The translations under genes were made by a program, and so were the position numbers. Below the pieces are notes generated by a model. The model searched no databases. It worked only from the letters and a program-made list of their open reading frames with translations, and was not told where the DNA came from. From Verrucomicrobiota bacterium (GTDB lineage: Bacteria; Verrucomicrobiota; Verrucomicrobiia; Opitutales; Opitutaceae), in contig JACRQG010000040.1 in NCBI GenBank assembly GCA_016222805.1, positions 76,687 through 140,686 of the forward strand: DNA of 64,000 bases. Reading direction: 5' to 3'. This document shows positions 9,157-17,721 of the stretch, one piece after another. Every line of letters begins with the position of its first letter. Within the stretch, counting starts at the first letter, position 1.

Positions 9157-11082
9157 TCAACGTTCGGCCGCGAGGCGACGGCGGGCCGCAAACTCCGCCT
9201 GGGCGGTCTCCACCAACGCCGAGAATGCGGGGTGTTCCCGGAACGGATCGAGCGCCGGATCGAAGAGCACGGCTGCGCTCGCCATCTGGCGGGTGGCCTC
9301 GGAGGGGTCCACCAGCTGCGTCTGCAGAAAGGTGATCGCTTCCTCCGGGGTTCCCAGCAGGGCCCGGATCAGGATGTGAGGGAGGGAAGTGGACAGATCC
9401 ACCTGCTGGGCGGCAGCAAACTGCTGGTAGAGTTCGAACGCCGCGAGCGCGTCAGCGCGCTCACCCAGCAGGGCGTGAAGCAGCGCCTTCCAGCGCAGGC
9501 CCATAGGGTTGCTCGCCCTTGCCGCCAAGCGGCGTTGCATCTCCTGCAAGGCCGCCCGCCATTCGATCTCCGCGGCCGGCCGACGCCCGGCCCGGCGATG
9601 GGCCAGCCCTCTCAGGTAGGCGGATGGACCGCTGAAGATGTCCATCGTCAGGTAGGGGCTGGCTTGGGAGAGGAAGCGGACGGCCTCATCGGGGGCGTTC
9701 CGTGCCATGGCGACACGAAACCCCATCACCCGGATGCGGTCCTGCCGGAGCAGAAGGTTAGGCACCTGGGCCAGCGCGCTGCGGGCGCCTTCGACGTCGC
9801 CGAGACGTTCGAGCAGGGTCTTGATCTTCTCCTTGTGGGCTTCGGTATACGCCGGGGCCTGGAGGATCGCGCGATCAAAGGCCGCCAGCGCCTCGGCATA
9901 ACGTGTGGTCAGCCGGGCAAGCGTCTCGCCGCGGACGTAGTCGGCGATGGGATCACCGCCTGGCAATGCGGCTGCCCGCGCCAGGAGATCAAGTCCCTCC
10001 TGCGCGGTTTCCGGTTGCCGGGAGAGCGGTGCTCCCAGCGTGCGCAACATCATCTTGTTCGACGGGTTTCGCGCCACCAATTCCCGGAGCAGGCGGATGC
10101 CTTCACTGGCCGTGTCGCGAGACAAGCGCAGCGCGTAGGCGTGAGCGAAAAGAGCCTCGTCCGATTTGGGGGCCAGCTTGACCGCCAGTTCAGCCCGCGT
10201 CTGCGCCTCCCGCAGTCGCTCGGCAGAGGAATCGTGGGGCATGACGAACATGCCGCAGGACAGGATGGCCTGGCAGGCAATCGCCTCCACGTTGCCCGGG
10301 TCGAGTTCCAGCGCCCGCAGCAGGAGCGTTTCCGCCTGGGCAAAGTCCTCGGCCGTCGCGAGGTCCCAAGGTTCGTACAAGGTCCGGGCCTTCTTCACCA
10401 AATCACGGGCGGGTGAGGCCGGCGACTCGGCCGGCGCGGCGCGAATTGCCGGCCGAGGGGCTCCCGGCGGGCTGGGTTCAGCGTGCCGCCACGGCCGCCA
10501 AACCAGGACTGCCGCTGCGGCGAGGGCAAACGCGACGACCAGCCCCGCCAGGAGGCGGCGCCGGCGCGGGGATCTCACGCCAGGGCGAGTCTGTGCTGGA
10601 TCGCGGGCCTCCTTCCTCGATCCCGGCACCTTCCTGGCGGGGTCGCCGGCGGCCTCCTGCAAGAGTTCCGCGACCCGGCGGCAGAACCCCTCGGTGGCTC
10701 CGGCTGCGCCCAGGCGGGTCCATTGCACTGCCTTGAACTCCGCCGGGACTCGGGCGTCGGTGTCGCCGGTGTCGTCGGTCACGACCGGCAGGAGAAACGC
10801 GGTGTCGTCGGACATGGCGTGCGTGCGCTGGGCCGCCAGGCGCCATTCGATGCGGAAATAGCCCTCACGCCTCGCTTCGGTGTGAACAGAGATCAAGGGC
10901 ACAAAAAGAGCGCACTCGGCAATCTGTCTCCGGATTTTTGCATCCCAGGCATCGCCGCCGCGGAGTTCGTTCAAATCGAACCAGACCTCGATGCCGGCGG
11001 CGCGAAGAGCCTCGCACAGGAGCCTTGCGGCCTCGGCGTCTTGGGAGGCGTAGGAGAGGAAGACGGCGCCGCGTTTGCTCAT
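9157..11082 (-). CDS. TIR-domain protein with transmembrane helix and TPR repeats
   Basis: A 641-residue protein. Residues 4-145 form a TIR domain: AVFLSYASQD at the start, a WFD..ELRGGDAW stretch, and FRIEW, whose Glu79 is at the position of the catalytic glutamate of NAD-consuming TIRs. A basic stretch (RSPRRRR) and a single membrane helix (about 177-195) follow. The remaining 440 residues contain tetratricopeptide-like helical repeats. The start at 11082 (MSKRGAVFLSY) puts the TIR domain at the N-terminus; the 20 possible upstream residues look non-coding. The topology suggests a cytoplasmic TIR and an exported TPR region. It could be a signalling or defence protein; no neighbouring gene supports a known defence system. 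Confidence 0.85.
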   Translation of the reverse strand: MSKRGAVFLSYASQDAEAARLLCEALRAAGIEVWFDLNELRGGDAWDAKIRRQIAECALFVPLISVHTEARREGYFRIEWRLAAQRTHAMSDDTAFLLPVVTDDTGDTDARVPAEFKAVQWTRLGAAGATEGFCRRVAELLQEAAGDPARKVPGSRKEARDPAQTRPGVRSPRRRRLLAGLVVAFALAAAAVLVWRPWRHAEPSPPGAPRPAIRAAPAESPASPARDLVKKARTLYEPWDLATAEDFAQAETLLLRALELDPGNVEAIACQAILSCGMFVMPHDSSAERLREAQTRAELAVKLAPKSDEALFAHAYALRLSRDTASEGIRLLRELVARNPSNKMMLRTLGAPLSRQPETAQEGLDLLARAAALPGGDPIADYVRGETLARLTTRYAEALAAFDRAILQAPAYTEAHKEKIKTLLERLGDVEGARSALAQVPNLLLRQDRIRVMGFRVAMARNAPDEAVRFLSQASPYLTMDIFSGPSAYLRGLAHRRAGRRPAAEIEWRAALQEMQRRLAARASNPMGLRWKALLHALLGERADALAAFELYQQFAAAQQVDLSTSLPHILIRALLGTPEEAITFLQTQLVDPSEATRQMASAAVLFDPALDPFREHPAFSALVETAQAEFAARRRLAAER

Positions 11083-11220
11083 GAGCCGGATCCGCTCATC
11101 GATTCGGCCTTTCCCCGGCAACCCGGGGCGTGGGCGTCCCAAGTGGGCAAGTCCTGACAGCTGGCATCCGCACGCATGGGGTTGGGGTGGTCGGGAAGTC
11201 TGGTTGTGCCTGACCTGGAA

Positions 11221-11244
11221 TCAAACCCATCGTCGTCCCGATGG
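11221..11244 (-). terminator. Possible intrinsic terminator after the PQQ dehydrogenase
   Basis: A perfect CCATCG/CGATGG stem (11227-11244) with a 6-base loop begins 11 bases past the PQQ-dehydrogenase stop. On the minus strand it is followed by GTTTGATTCC, a modest T-rich tail. The placement fits a terminator; the short tail keeps confidence low. Confidence 0.4.
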
Positions 11245-11254
11245 ACAAACACCT

Positions 11255-13405
11255 TCACTCGGCGAGCGCGAACGCCACGATGCTGCCGCCCGCTGGGCGC
11301 CCGGACTTGCCGCCCCCGGCGGAGATGACGACGAACTGCCGGCCGGCGACCTCGTAGGTGCTCGGGGTGGCGTTGCCGCCAAACGGGAGCGACGCCTCCC
11401 AGAGGATCCTGCCGGTGTCCTTGTCGAAGGCCCGGAACGTCTCGTCGGCGGTGGCGCCGATGAAAAGAAGTCCGCCCGCGGTGACGACCGGACCGCCGTA
11501 GTTTTCGGTGCCCGTGGGTGGAATGCCCCGCGCCTTGAGCTCCTTGTACTCGCCCAACGGCACCTTCCACTTGATCTCGCCGGTGTTGAGATCCACTGCG
11601 TTCAACGTGCCCCACGGAGGTTTGATCGCCGGATAGCCCTCGGCGTCGAACCAGCGCCGGAAGCCGGCGAACGTGTAGGGTGGCGTCTCGCCCTCGGCGG
11701 CCCGATCGCGGGCCTTGGCCGCGGCCGGGCCTTTCCGCGGAGCCGCGGTGGCCACCCGTCCCGGGCCGCCAAACAGAAAATCGAGAATGGCCGATCGCTG
11801 GGCGGCGGGTACGGCGCCCAGCGGGGGCATCCGGCCCGCTCCCAGTTCGATCTGGCGCGCGACCTCTTCGCGGGTCTTGCGATTGGGCAGCCCAATCAGC
11901 GACGGGATGCCGCCGGCGGGGTCGCCGGATTGATCCGGGCGATGGCAAGGGCCGCAGTGGATGAGGTACTGCCGTTCGGCGTTCGCGATCGCGGCGCCAT
12001 CGCGCTGGGTCGGAATCAACTGATAGATCCAGGGGATTTCATTCAGATTGGCGTAGAGGATGCCATCCGGATCGGCGGCCGACCCGCCCCATTCGAACCC
12101 GCCGTCGAAGCCCGGGAAGAGGATCGTCTCGGTCCAACGCGGCGGCGGAAATGAACCAAACGCCCCCGCGCGGTTCAGGCGCTCGGTCGTCAATTGGTGC
12201 GCGGCGGGAGAGATCGGCGAAACATCGTCGCGGGTGTAGCGCTGGCGCATGAGGGGCGCCGGCAGATCCTGGTGTGGCTGGGCGGGCCAGGTCGCGACGC
12301 CGGGCAGCTGCGACGCCGGGGCGGGGAGTTCGTGGATGGGCCAGAGCGGTTCACCCGAGACGCGGTGAAAGACGAAGAGCCGCCCCATCTTGGTGCCCTG
12401 GGCGACCGCGGGAATGCGCAGGCCGCGATGGGTGACAGTCAGGAGCGTGGGCGGGGCCGGGAGGTCCATGTCCCACAGATCATGGTGCACGAGTTGGTGA
12501 TGCCACAGGCGGCGGCCGGTCCGGGCGTCGAGGGCAATCAGGCAATTGGCGAAGAGGTTCTCGCCGTAGCGTCGGCCGCCCCAGAAATCCGGGCCGGCGG
12601 TCTCGGTTGCGGCGTAGACGATGCCGCGGTCCTCATCGAGGGAGAGGCCCGACCATGCCGACGCGCCACCGCTGTGCTTCCAGCCGTCGGGCGGCCAGGT
12701 TTCGGCTCCGGGTTCACCGGGGCGCGGAATGGTATGAAACGCCCAGCGCAAGGCGCCGGTGCGGGCGTCGAAGGCCCGGATGGCGCCAGGTACGTTTTCG
12801 GCCACGTTGGCGCTCAGGATGAGCAAATCGTGCCAGATCACACCCGGGGTGTTGAGGCCAGCCGTGGCCGGCTCGGCGGTGCGCAAGCCGTCGCCGAGGG
12901 CGATCGAGCCATTGCGGCCGAAGCTGCGGATGGGCTCCCCGGTACGGGCATCGAGTGCGTAGAGGCGCGTGGCTCCGGCCGAAAACACGCGACGATCGTC
13001 GCCATCCGCCCAATACATCACCCCCCGCAACCGGCGGCCGAGCGGTTCGTCGTGTTCGCGGCGGGGATCGAACCGCCACCGCGCCTTTCCCGTGCTTGCG
13101 TCGAGCGCGATCACGTGGCGACCGGGGGAGGCGGTGTAGAGCACGCCGTCGACGATGAGGTTGTTGGACTGGAATTCGCCCTTCTCGCCGGTGTCAAAGG
13201 TCCATGCCACCTGCAGGCGGGCGACGTTGCCGCGATGGATCTGTTTCAGCGGCGAATAATGCGTGCGCGCCTGGTCTCCGAGGTAGAAAGGCCAGTCCTT
13301 CGCGGCGGACGCGGCTCTGGCGGCCGTTGCGCTGAAGGCAAGGATTAGGCCGGTCAGGAAGGTACGGGCTAGGGGCACGGAAGTTTCATGTCCGGGGCTG
13401 GGCAT
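11255..13405 (-). CDS. PQQ-dependent dehydrogenase with inserted cytochrome c domain
   Basis: A 716-residue periplasmic quinoprotein of the glucose/alcohol dehydrogenase family. The signal peptide (ARTFLTGLILAFSATAARA) is followed by the family opening DWPFYLGDQARTHYSPLKQI, then propeller blades (LDARTG.......F). A c-type haem site CGPCH (about residues 484-488) with a likely Met ligand in GAGRMPP sits inside the propeller order, because blade sequence resumes afterwards (NAVDLNTGEIKW, AFDKDTGRILWEA). Such enzymes oxidise sugars or alcohols and pass electrons through the haem to the respiratory chain. The start at 13405 was taken because it leaves a normal signal peptide; 13441 would add 12 basic residues. 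Substrate not deducible. Confidence 0.88.
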   Translation of the reverse strand: MPSPGHETSVPLARTFLTGLILAFSATAARAASAAKDWPFYLGDQARTHYSPLKQIHRGNVARLQVAWTFDTGEKGEFQSNNLIVDGVLYTASPGRHVIALDASTGKARWRFDPRREHDEPLGRRLRGVMYWADGDDRRVFSAGATRLYALDARTGEPIRSFGRNGSIALGDGLRTAEPATAGLNTPGVIWHDLLILSANVAENVPGAIRAFDARTGALRWAFHTIPRPGEPGAETWPPDGWKHSGGASAWSGLSLDEDRGIVYAATETAGPDFWGGRRYGENLFANCLIALDARTGRRLWHHQLVHHDLWDMDLPAPPTLLTVTHRGLRIPAVAQGTKMGRLFVFHRVSGEPLWPIHELPAPASQLPGVATWPAQPHQDLPAPLMRQRYTRDDVSPISPAAHQLTTERLNRAGAFGSFPPPRWTETILFPGFDGGFEWGGSAADPDGILYANLNEIPWIYQLIPTQRDGAAIANAERQYLIHCGPCHRPDQSGDPAGGIPSLIGLPNRKTREEVARQIELGAGRMPPLGAVPAAQRSAILDFLFGGPGRVATAAPRKGPAAAKARDRAAEGETPPYTFAGFRRWFDAEGYPAIKPPWGTLNAVDLNTGEIKWKVPLGEYKELKARGIPPTGTENYGGPVVTAGGLLFIGATADETFRAFDKDTGRILWEASLPFGGNATPSTYEVAGRQFVVISAGGGKSGRPAGGSIVAFALAE

Positions 13406-13564
13406 GGGTCGAAGATGGCGGTGGCGGCGGACGGGCTTCAAGCGGGATTGCCGGCCATCGCCGGGCCAGATCAGTCGCGGTGTCCGCCCCGGAAACGGCT
13501 TCCGGATCAGTCACCGCGCGAGGAGAGGCTCGCGCGCCGCGGCCGCCGGGCCCACACTGGCGGC

Positions 13565-15520
13565 ATGAGCATGTCCTTTCGACTGTTCGGAATATGGGTC
13601 CTGCCGCTGATGGCCATGGCGGCGCCGGTGCGGGTCGAGAGCCCCGACTCACGGGTGCAACTCACCCTGGACACGGATGCCGCGGGACACCTGGTGTACG
13701 CGGTGGCGTCGGATGGCCGCGTGCGGTTGCACCCGGCGCCGGCCGGGGCGAAGGTGGACGGGGTGGACTTGGGGGCGGGCGTGGAACTGGGGGAAGTCAG
13801 TCGCCGCGGGATCGACGAGACCTTTGCGTGGCGCGGCAACAAGACCTCCGCGCGCAACCGCTGCCAGGTGGCGGAGGTCAGGGTGCGGACGCGCACTCCG
13901 GAGGGGCGGACCGTCGCCTGGGTGCTCGAGGCCCGGGTGTTCGACGATGGCGCGGCGTTCCGCTACCGGATCCCGGGGGCGGGGACACGACGGATCGCCG
14001 GCGAATCGACGGCGTGGGAGTTGCCGGCGGATGCGACCCTTTGGTTCCAGACCAGCACGACCTCGTACGAAGAGGCCTATCGGCCGGCGCGGGCCGATGC
14101 GATCCCGGCCGAGGAGACCGACAAGAAAGGCCAGAAACGACCGGTATTCCTGGGCCCGCCGGCGACGCTGGTGTATGCGGACGGCACCTACGGGCTCCTC
14201 TCCGAGGCGGCTCTGCGCCGCTACAGCGGGCTTTCCCTGCGGCCGGCCGGCGGGGCGCGGCTGGCCGCGGCGTTTCGCGACGACGCAAACGGCTGGAATC
14301 ATGAGGGTGAAATCGTCTCCCCGTGGCGCGTGCTGGTGCTGGCGCGGGATCTCGACGGGCTCGTCAACAGCGACGTCATTCCCGCCCTCTGTGATCCGCC
14401 CGACGCGGGGCTTTTCCCCGAAGGGATGAACGTGCCCTGGATCAAGCCGGGCAAGTCGATCTGCACCTGGATGGTCTTCGGCAACGACGGCGGGGCCTGG
14501 GAAAAGCAGAAGTGGTTTGTCGATCAGTGCGTGGCGATCGGATGTGAATACCTGTTGGTGGATGGCGGCTGGCAGAGCGAGAAATGGGGCTGGCTCAAGG
14601 GCGGGGGAGATCCCTGGGCGCGCCTGGCCGAGTTGGTCGCCTATGGGCGGGAACGGGGCGTCGGCATTCTGCTGTGGCATGCGTACAAGGACAACCGCAA
14701 CGACGGTCCGGGTCTGACGACCCATGAGGCCCGCGAGCGGTTCCTGCGGCGCTGCGGGGAGGCGGGCGTGGCGGGGGTGAAGATCGACTTCTTCGACGCG
14801 GAGAGCCGGGCGCTCGTCGACGTGCGCGAGGAGATTCTCCGGGTGGCGGCCCACCATCGCCTGGCCGTCAACTTCCACGGAGTAAACAAACCGACCGGGG
14901 AGCCCCGCACCTGGCCCAACGAGGTGACGCGTGAGGGCATTCGCGAGCAGGAGTACCTTCTGTGGACGGAACTGCCGCTGCCGCACTATGGCGCGCTGCC
15001 GTTCACGCGGATGGCGGCGGGGCACGCGGACTTTCTGCCGGGATTTGTGCGGGCGCATTATCTGAAGAACACCACCCTCGCGTTCCAACTCGCCTCTATC
15101 GTGGTCTACAGCACGCCCTTCTTGTGCTGGCCGGACCACCCCGAGGCGTACCTGCAGAGCGCAGCGCTGCCCCTGGTGCGCAGCGTGCCGGTGACGTGGG
15201 ACGAAACGCGCGTGCTGCCGGGCTCCGTGCTGGGAGAGACGGTGGTAATGGCGCGCCGGAAGGGAGCACAATGGTACGTGGCGGCGCTGAACTGCCGATC
15301 AGAGCCGGCCACCGTGAACCTTGACTGGTCTCGCCTGCCCGGGGTGGAAACGGCTGCGGAAATGACCGTGTACCGCGAGGGAGATCGGCCGGTCAGCTGC
15401 CGCGTGGAGGAGCGCCTCCGCGCGCCGTCGGAGCGTCGGCTGGCCGCAACCCTTCCGCCCGGCGGGGGCATCCTGGTGCACTTGAACCCGCCGCCGCCAC
15501 CGCCACCCCTCAAGAAGTAG
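13565..15520 (+). CDS. Glycoside hydrolase family 97, exported
   Basis: A 651-residue GH97 enzyme (alpha-glucosidase or alpha-galactosidase family) with a signal peptide (FRLFGIWVLPLMAMAAP). The N-terminal beta-sandwich is followed by a TIM barrel (WMVFGNDGG, LLVDGGWQ, GILLWHAYKDN, GVKIDFFDAES, NFHGVNKPTGEPRTWPN) and a C-terminal beta-domain. Asp408 in VKIDFFD is at the position used as nucleophile by retaining, galactosidase-type members, which favours alpha-galactosidase over the inverting SusB type; this is inference. The ATG at 13571 is an equally possible start. The protein ends in seven prolines and LKK (15488-15517), a short Pro-codon repeat. It is divergent from the PQQ dehydrogenase. 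Confidence 0.9.
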   Translation: MSMSFRLFGIWVLPLMAMAAPVRVESPDSRVQLTLDTDAAGHLVYAVASDGRVRLHPAPAGAKVDGVDLGAGVELGEVSRRGIDETFAWRGNKTSARNRCQVAEVRVRTRTPEGRTVAWVLEARVFDDGAAFRYRIPGAGTRRIAGESTAWELPADATLWFQTSTTSYEEAYRPARADAIPAEETDKKGQKRPVFLGPPATLVYADGTYGLLSEAALRRYSGLSLRPAGGARLAAAFRDDANGWNHEGEIVSPWRVLVLARDLDGLVNSDVIPALCDPPDAGLFPEGMNVPWIKPGKSICTWMVFGNDGGAWEKQKWFVDQCVAIGCEYLLVDGGWQSEKWGWLKGGGDPWARLAELVAYGRERGVGILLWHAYKDNRNDGPGLTTHEARERFLRRCGEAGVAGVKIDFFDAESRALVDVREEILRVAAHHRLAVNFHGVNKPTGEPRTWPNEVTREGIREQEYLLWTELPLPHYGALPFTRMAAGHADFLPGFVRAHYLKNTTLAFQLASIVVYSTPFLCWPDHPEAYLQSAALPLVRSVPVTWDETRVLPGSVLGETVVMARRKGAQWYVAALNCRSEPATVNLDWSRLPGVETAAEMTVYREGDRPVSCRVEERLRAPSERRLAATLPPGGGILVHLNPPPPPPPLKK

Positions 15521-15597
15521 GCAGCTGGCGGACCGGAGGACGGGCGTGATGGGCTTGCCGGGATGCGCCAAAAGCGGCTCGATTCGGTCCCCACCCC

Positions 15598-16128
15598 ATG
15601 AAAGCACTCTCCCACACCCTCGGATTGTTTCTCCTGGCAACGGTCCTGCACGGCGCACCGCCGGCGGATTTCTCGGTCGAATCAGCGGTGGGCGGACCCC
15701 GCTTTACCCTTTCCGCGCACCGCGGAAAGTTCGTCGCCCTGCATTTCCTGCTCAAGACCGAGTGTCCGTATTGTCTGCGCCACACGCACGCCTACGCCGC
15801 GCTGGCGGCGACCACGCCGGACGTCGTGCACGTGTTCCTGAAACCGGACAGTGCCGAGGAAATCCAGTCATGGGCGGCGAAGATCAAAGAGGAGGGCCTG
15901 GCCGGCGCGCCCAACGTCCATCGGGATCCCGACGCGAAGCTCGCGAAGGCCTATGGTGTCCCGGACGGTTACCACTTCCATGGCCAGGTGGTGCATTTTC
16001 CCGCGCTGATCCTCCTCGATCGCGGTGGAAAGGAAGTTTTCCGCTACGTGGGCAAGAATAATGCCGACCGGCTGAAACCGGCGGACTTCACCGCCCGACT
16101 GGCGGCCCTGAAGGCGCAGCAACCGTGA
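15598..16128 (+). CDS. Exported thioredoxin-fold (redoxin) protein with CPYC motif
   Basis: A 176-residue protein with a signal peptide (ALSHTLGLFLLATVLHGAPP), a redoxin opening (FTLSAHRGKFVALHFLLKT) and a CPYC pair in ECPYCLRH, the active-site spacing of thiol-disulfide oxidoreductases. A cis-Pro-like VHFPALILLD stretch and a C-terminal helix complete the fold. It probably acts on periplasmic disulfides or peroxides. The start codon follows a pyrimidine/C-rich leader without a Shine-Dalgarno. It lies 77 bp downstream of the GH97 gene and converges on the symporter operon with only 19 bases between stops. Confidence 0.8.
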   Translation: MKALSHTLGLFLLATVLHGAPPADFSVESAVGGPRFTLSAHRGKFVALHFLLKTECPYCLRHTHAYAALAATTPDVVHVFLKPDSAEEIQSWAAKIKEEGLAGAPNVHRDPDAKLAKAYGVPDGYHFHGQVVHFPALILLDRGGKEVFRYVGKNNADRLKPADFTARLAALKAQQP

Positions 16129-16147
16129 CGGTGGCCTGGCGGCGACG

Positions 16148-17695
16148 CTACTTCGCTTCGGCGGCGTCCCGGCGGCGTTCGCGCCAGCCCCAGAAGGTCA
16201 TGCGGCGATCGCCCGCTGGCGCCGAGGGGAACAGGAAGCTGGCGAGGTAACCCACCACGATCACGACGAGGTGGGCGAGCGTGGCGATCATCACGTCGTG
16301 CCATCGGTAGTTCCACGCGCCCAGGTCGAGGAGCTTGGCCTTGCCAGAGGTGAGCGTGGCATAGGCGGTGAAAAGCAGGCTGGCGATGATGCCGCACCAG
16401 ACGCCGGGGGTGTTGGCCCGCGTGCTCATGAACGCGAGGAAGAAGACGCCAAACACTCCCGCCGCCACAATCGAGGTGACGGAAAAGTAGAGCGACAGGG
16501 CGTTGCTCGCGGACGTCGTGAGCAGGAGTGCCACCACGGTGCAGAGCGCGCCGGCGACCGCGACGAAGAGCTTGCCCATGAACAGCCGCTGGGCGTCGGT
16601 GGTGTCCCGTTTGATCTTCGCGTAGAAGTCCTCCACCCCGACCACCGACAGGCAATTGAGGTCGGAGGAGATGGTGGACATGGCGGCGGCGAACAAGGAG
16701 GCCATGATCACGCCCGCGAGTCCGGCCGGGATGTGCGTCGAGATGAAGTAGGGGTAGACCTGGTCCGGCTTGGTGATGTGCGCGGGGAGCGCTTCGCCAG
16801 TGAGCTTGTAGAAGGACCAGCACAGGGATCCCACGAGCAGGAACAACGCCCAGCACGGGATGCACAGGATCGCGCCCAGGGCCATGCCCCGCATCGCCTC
16901 GCGGTCCGACTTTGCGACGAGGTAACGCTGCACGATGGTCTGATCCGCCGTGTATTTCTGCAGGTACCAGAAAAGCCCGTAGAAGCTCAGCACCCACACT
17001 CCCTTCTGGGAGAAGTCGAAGTCCCAGCTGCCGAGACTGATCTTGTGATTGTCCCACGCCAGAGCGAAGGCAGCTCCGGGTCCCCCGGGAGGAAGCCACA
17101 GCAGGTAGGCGAGGCTGATGATCAGGCCGAAAAGCAGAATGAAGCCCTGGATGACGTCGGTCCAGATGACCGCTTCGAGGCCGCCCAGGTAGGTGTAGAT
17201 CACCGTCACCACGCCGGACACGAGGATGACCCCGGCCATGTTCCACCCGGTCAGGCTGTTGACCGTGAGCGCCACGAGGTAGAAGACGAAACCCATCTTC
17301 GAGAAGTGGCCGACCAGGAACCCGATCGAGGTGTAGGCGCGCACGCTGTAGCTGAAGCGGCGCTGGAAGTACTCGTAGGCGCTCATGCCCACGGCGTGAC
17401 GGAAGAACGGGATGATGACCGAGCCGGCGAGCACGAGCACCCCGAGGACCATGAAACCGGAGACCAGCTCGGCCCAGTTGCCGGCATAGGCGCCGCCGGG
17501 GTAGGCGATGAAGGTGATGCTGCTGATCAGCGTGGCGAACATCGACACGCCCATCGCCCAGGACGGAATCGAGCGCTTCGCGACGAAGTAGCTCTCCGTC
17601 GTCGTCTGGCGCTTCGCAAAGCGCAGCCCGACCACGAGCATGCCGATCATGTAGACGAGGATGACAGTGAAATCGAGCCAGCGGAGGGAGTTCAT
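16148..17695 (-). CDS. Sodium:solute symporter (SSS family)
   Basis: A 515-residue membrane protein with about 13 hydrophobic helices. It starts with the family N-terminus (LDFTVILVYMIGMLVVG...FAKRQTTTESYFVAKRSIP) and has the sodium-site region GVSMFATLISSITFIAYPG. SSS transporters move sugars, sialic acid, amino or organic acids with Na+. It is the last gene of the operon that begins at 23909, 26 bp after the sulfatase, so the likely cargo is the sugar or sugar acid released by the sulfatase and sialidase-like protein; this is inference. Glycans in verrucomicrobial loci are often imported by this family in place of ABC systems. Confidence 0.9.
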   Translation of the reverse strand: MNSLRWLDFTVILVYMIGMLVVGLRFAKRQTTTESYFVAKRSIPSWAMGVSMFATLISSITFIAYPGGAYAGNWAELVSGFMVLGVLVLAGSVIIPFFRHAVGMSAYEYFQRRFSYSVRAYTSIGFLVGHFSKMGFVFYLVALTVNSLTGWNMAGVILVSGVVTVIYTYLGGLEAVIWTDVIQGFILLFGLIISLAYLLWLPPGGPGAAFALAWDNHKISLGSWDFDFSQKGVWVLSFYGLFWYLQKYTADQTIVQRYLVAKSDREAMRGMALGAILCIPCWALFLLVGSLCWSFYKLTGEALPAHITKPDQVYPYFISTHIPAGLAGVIMASLFAAAMSTISSDLNCLSVVGVEDFYAKIKRDTTDAQRLFMGKLFVAVAGALCTVVALLLTTSASNALSLYFSVTSIVAAGVFGVFFLAFMSTRANTPGVWCGIIASLLFTAYATLTSGKAKLLDLGAWNYRWHDVMIATLAHLVVIVVGYLASFLFPSAPAGDRRMTFWGWRERRRDAAEAK

Positions 17696-17721
17696 GTCGG
17701 GATGGCCGGGGAACGGCGGAA

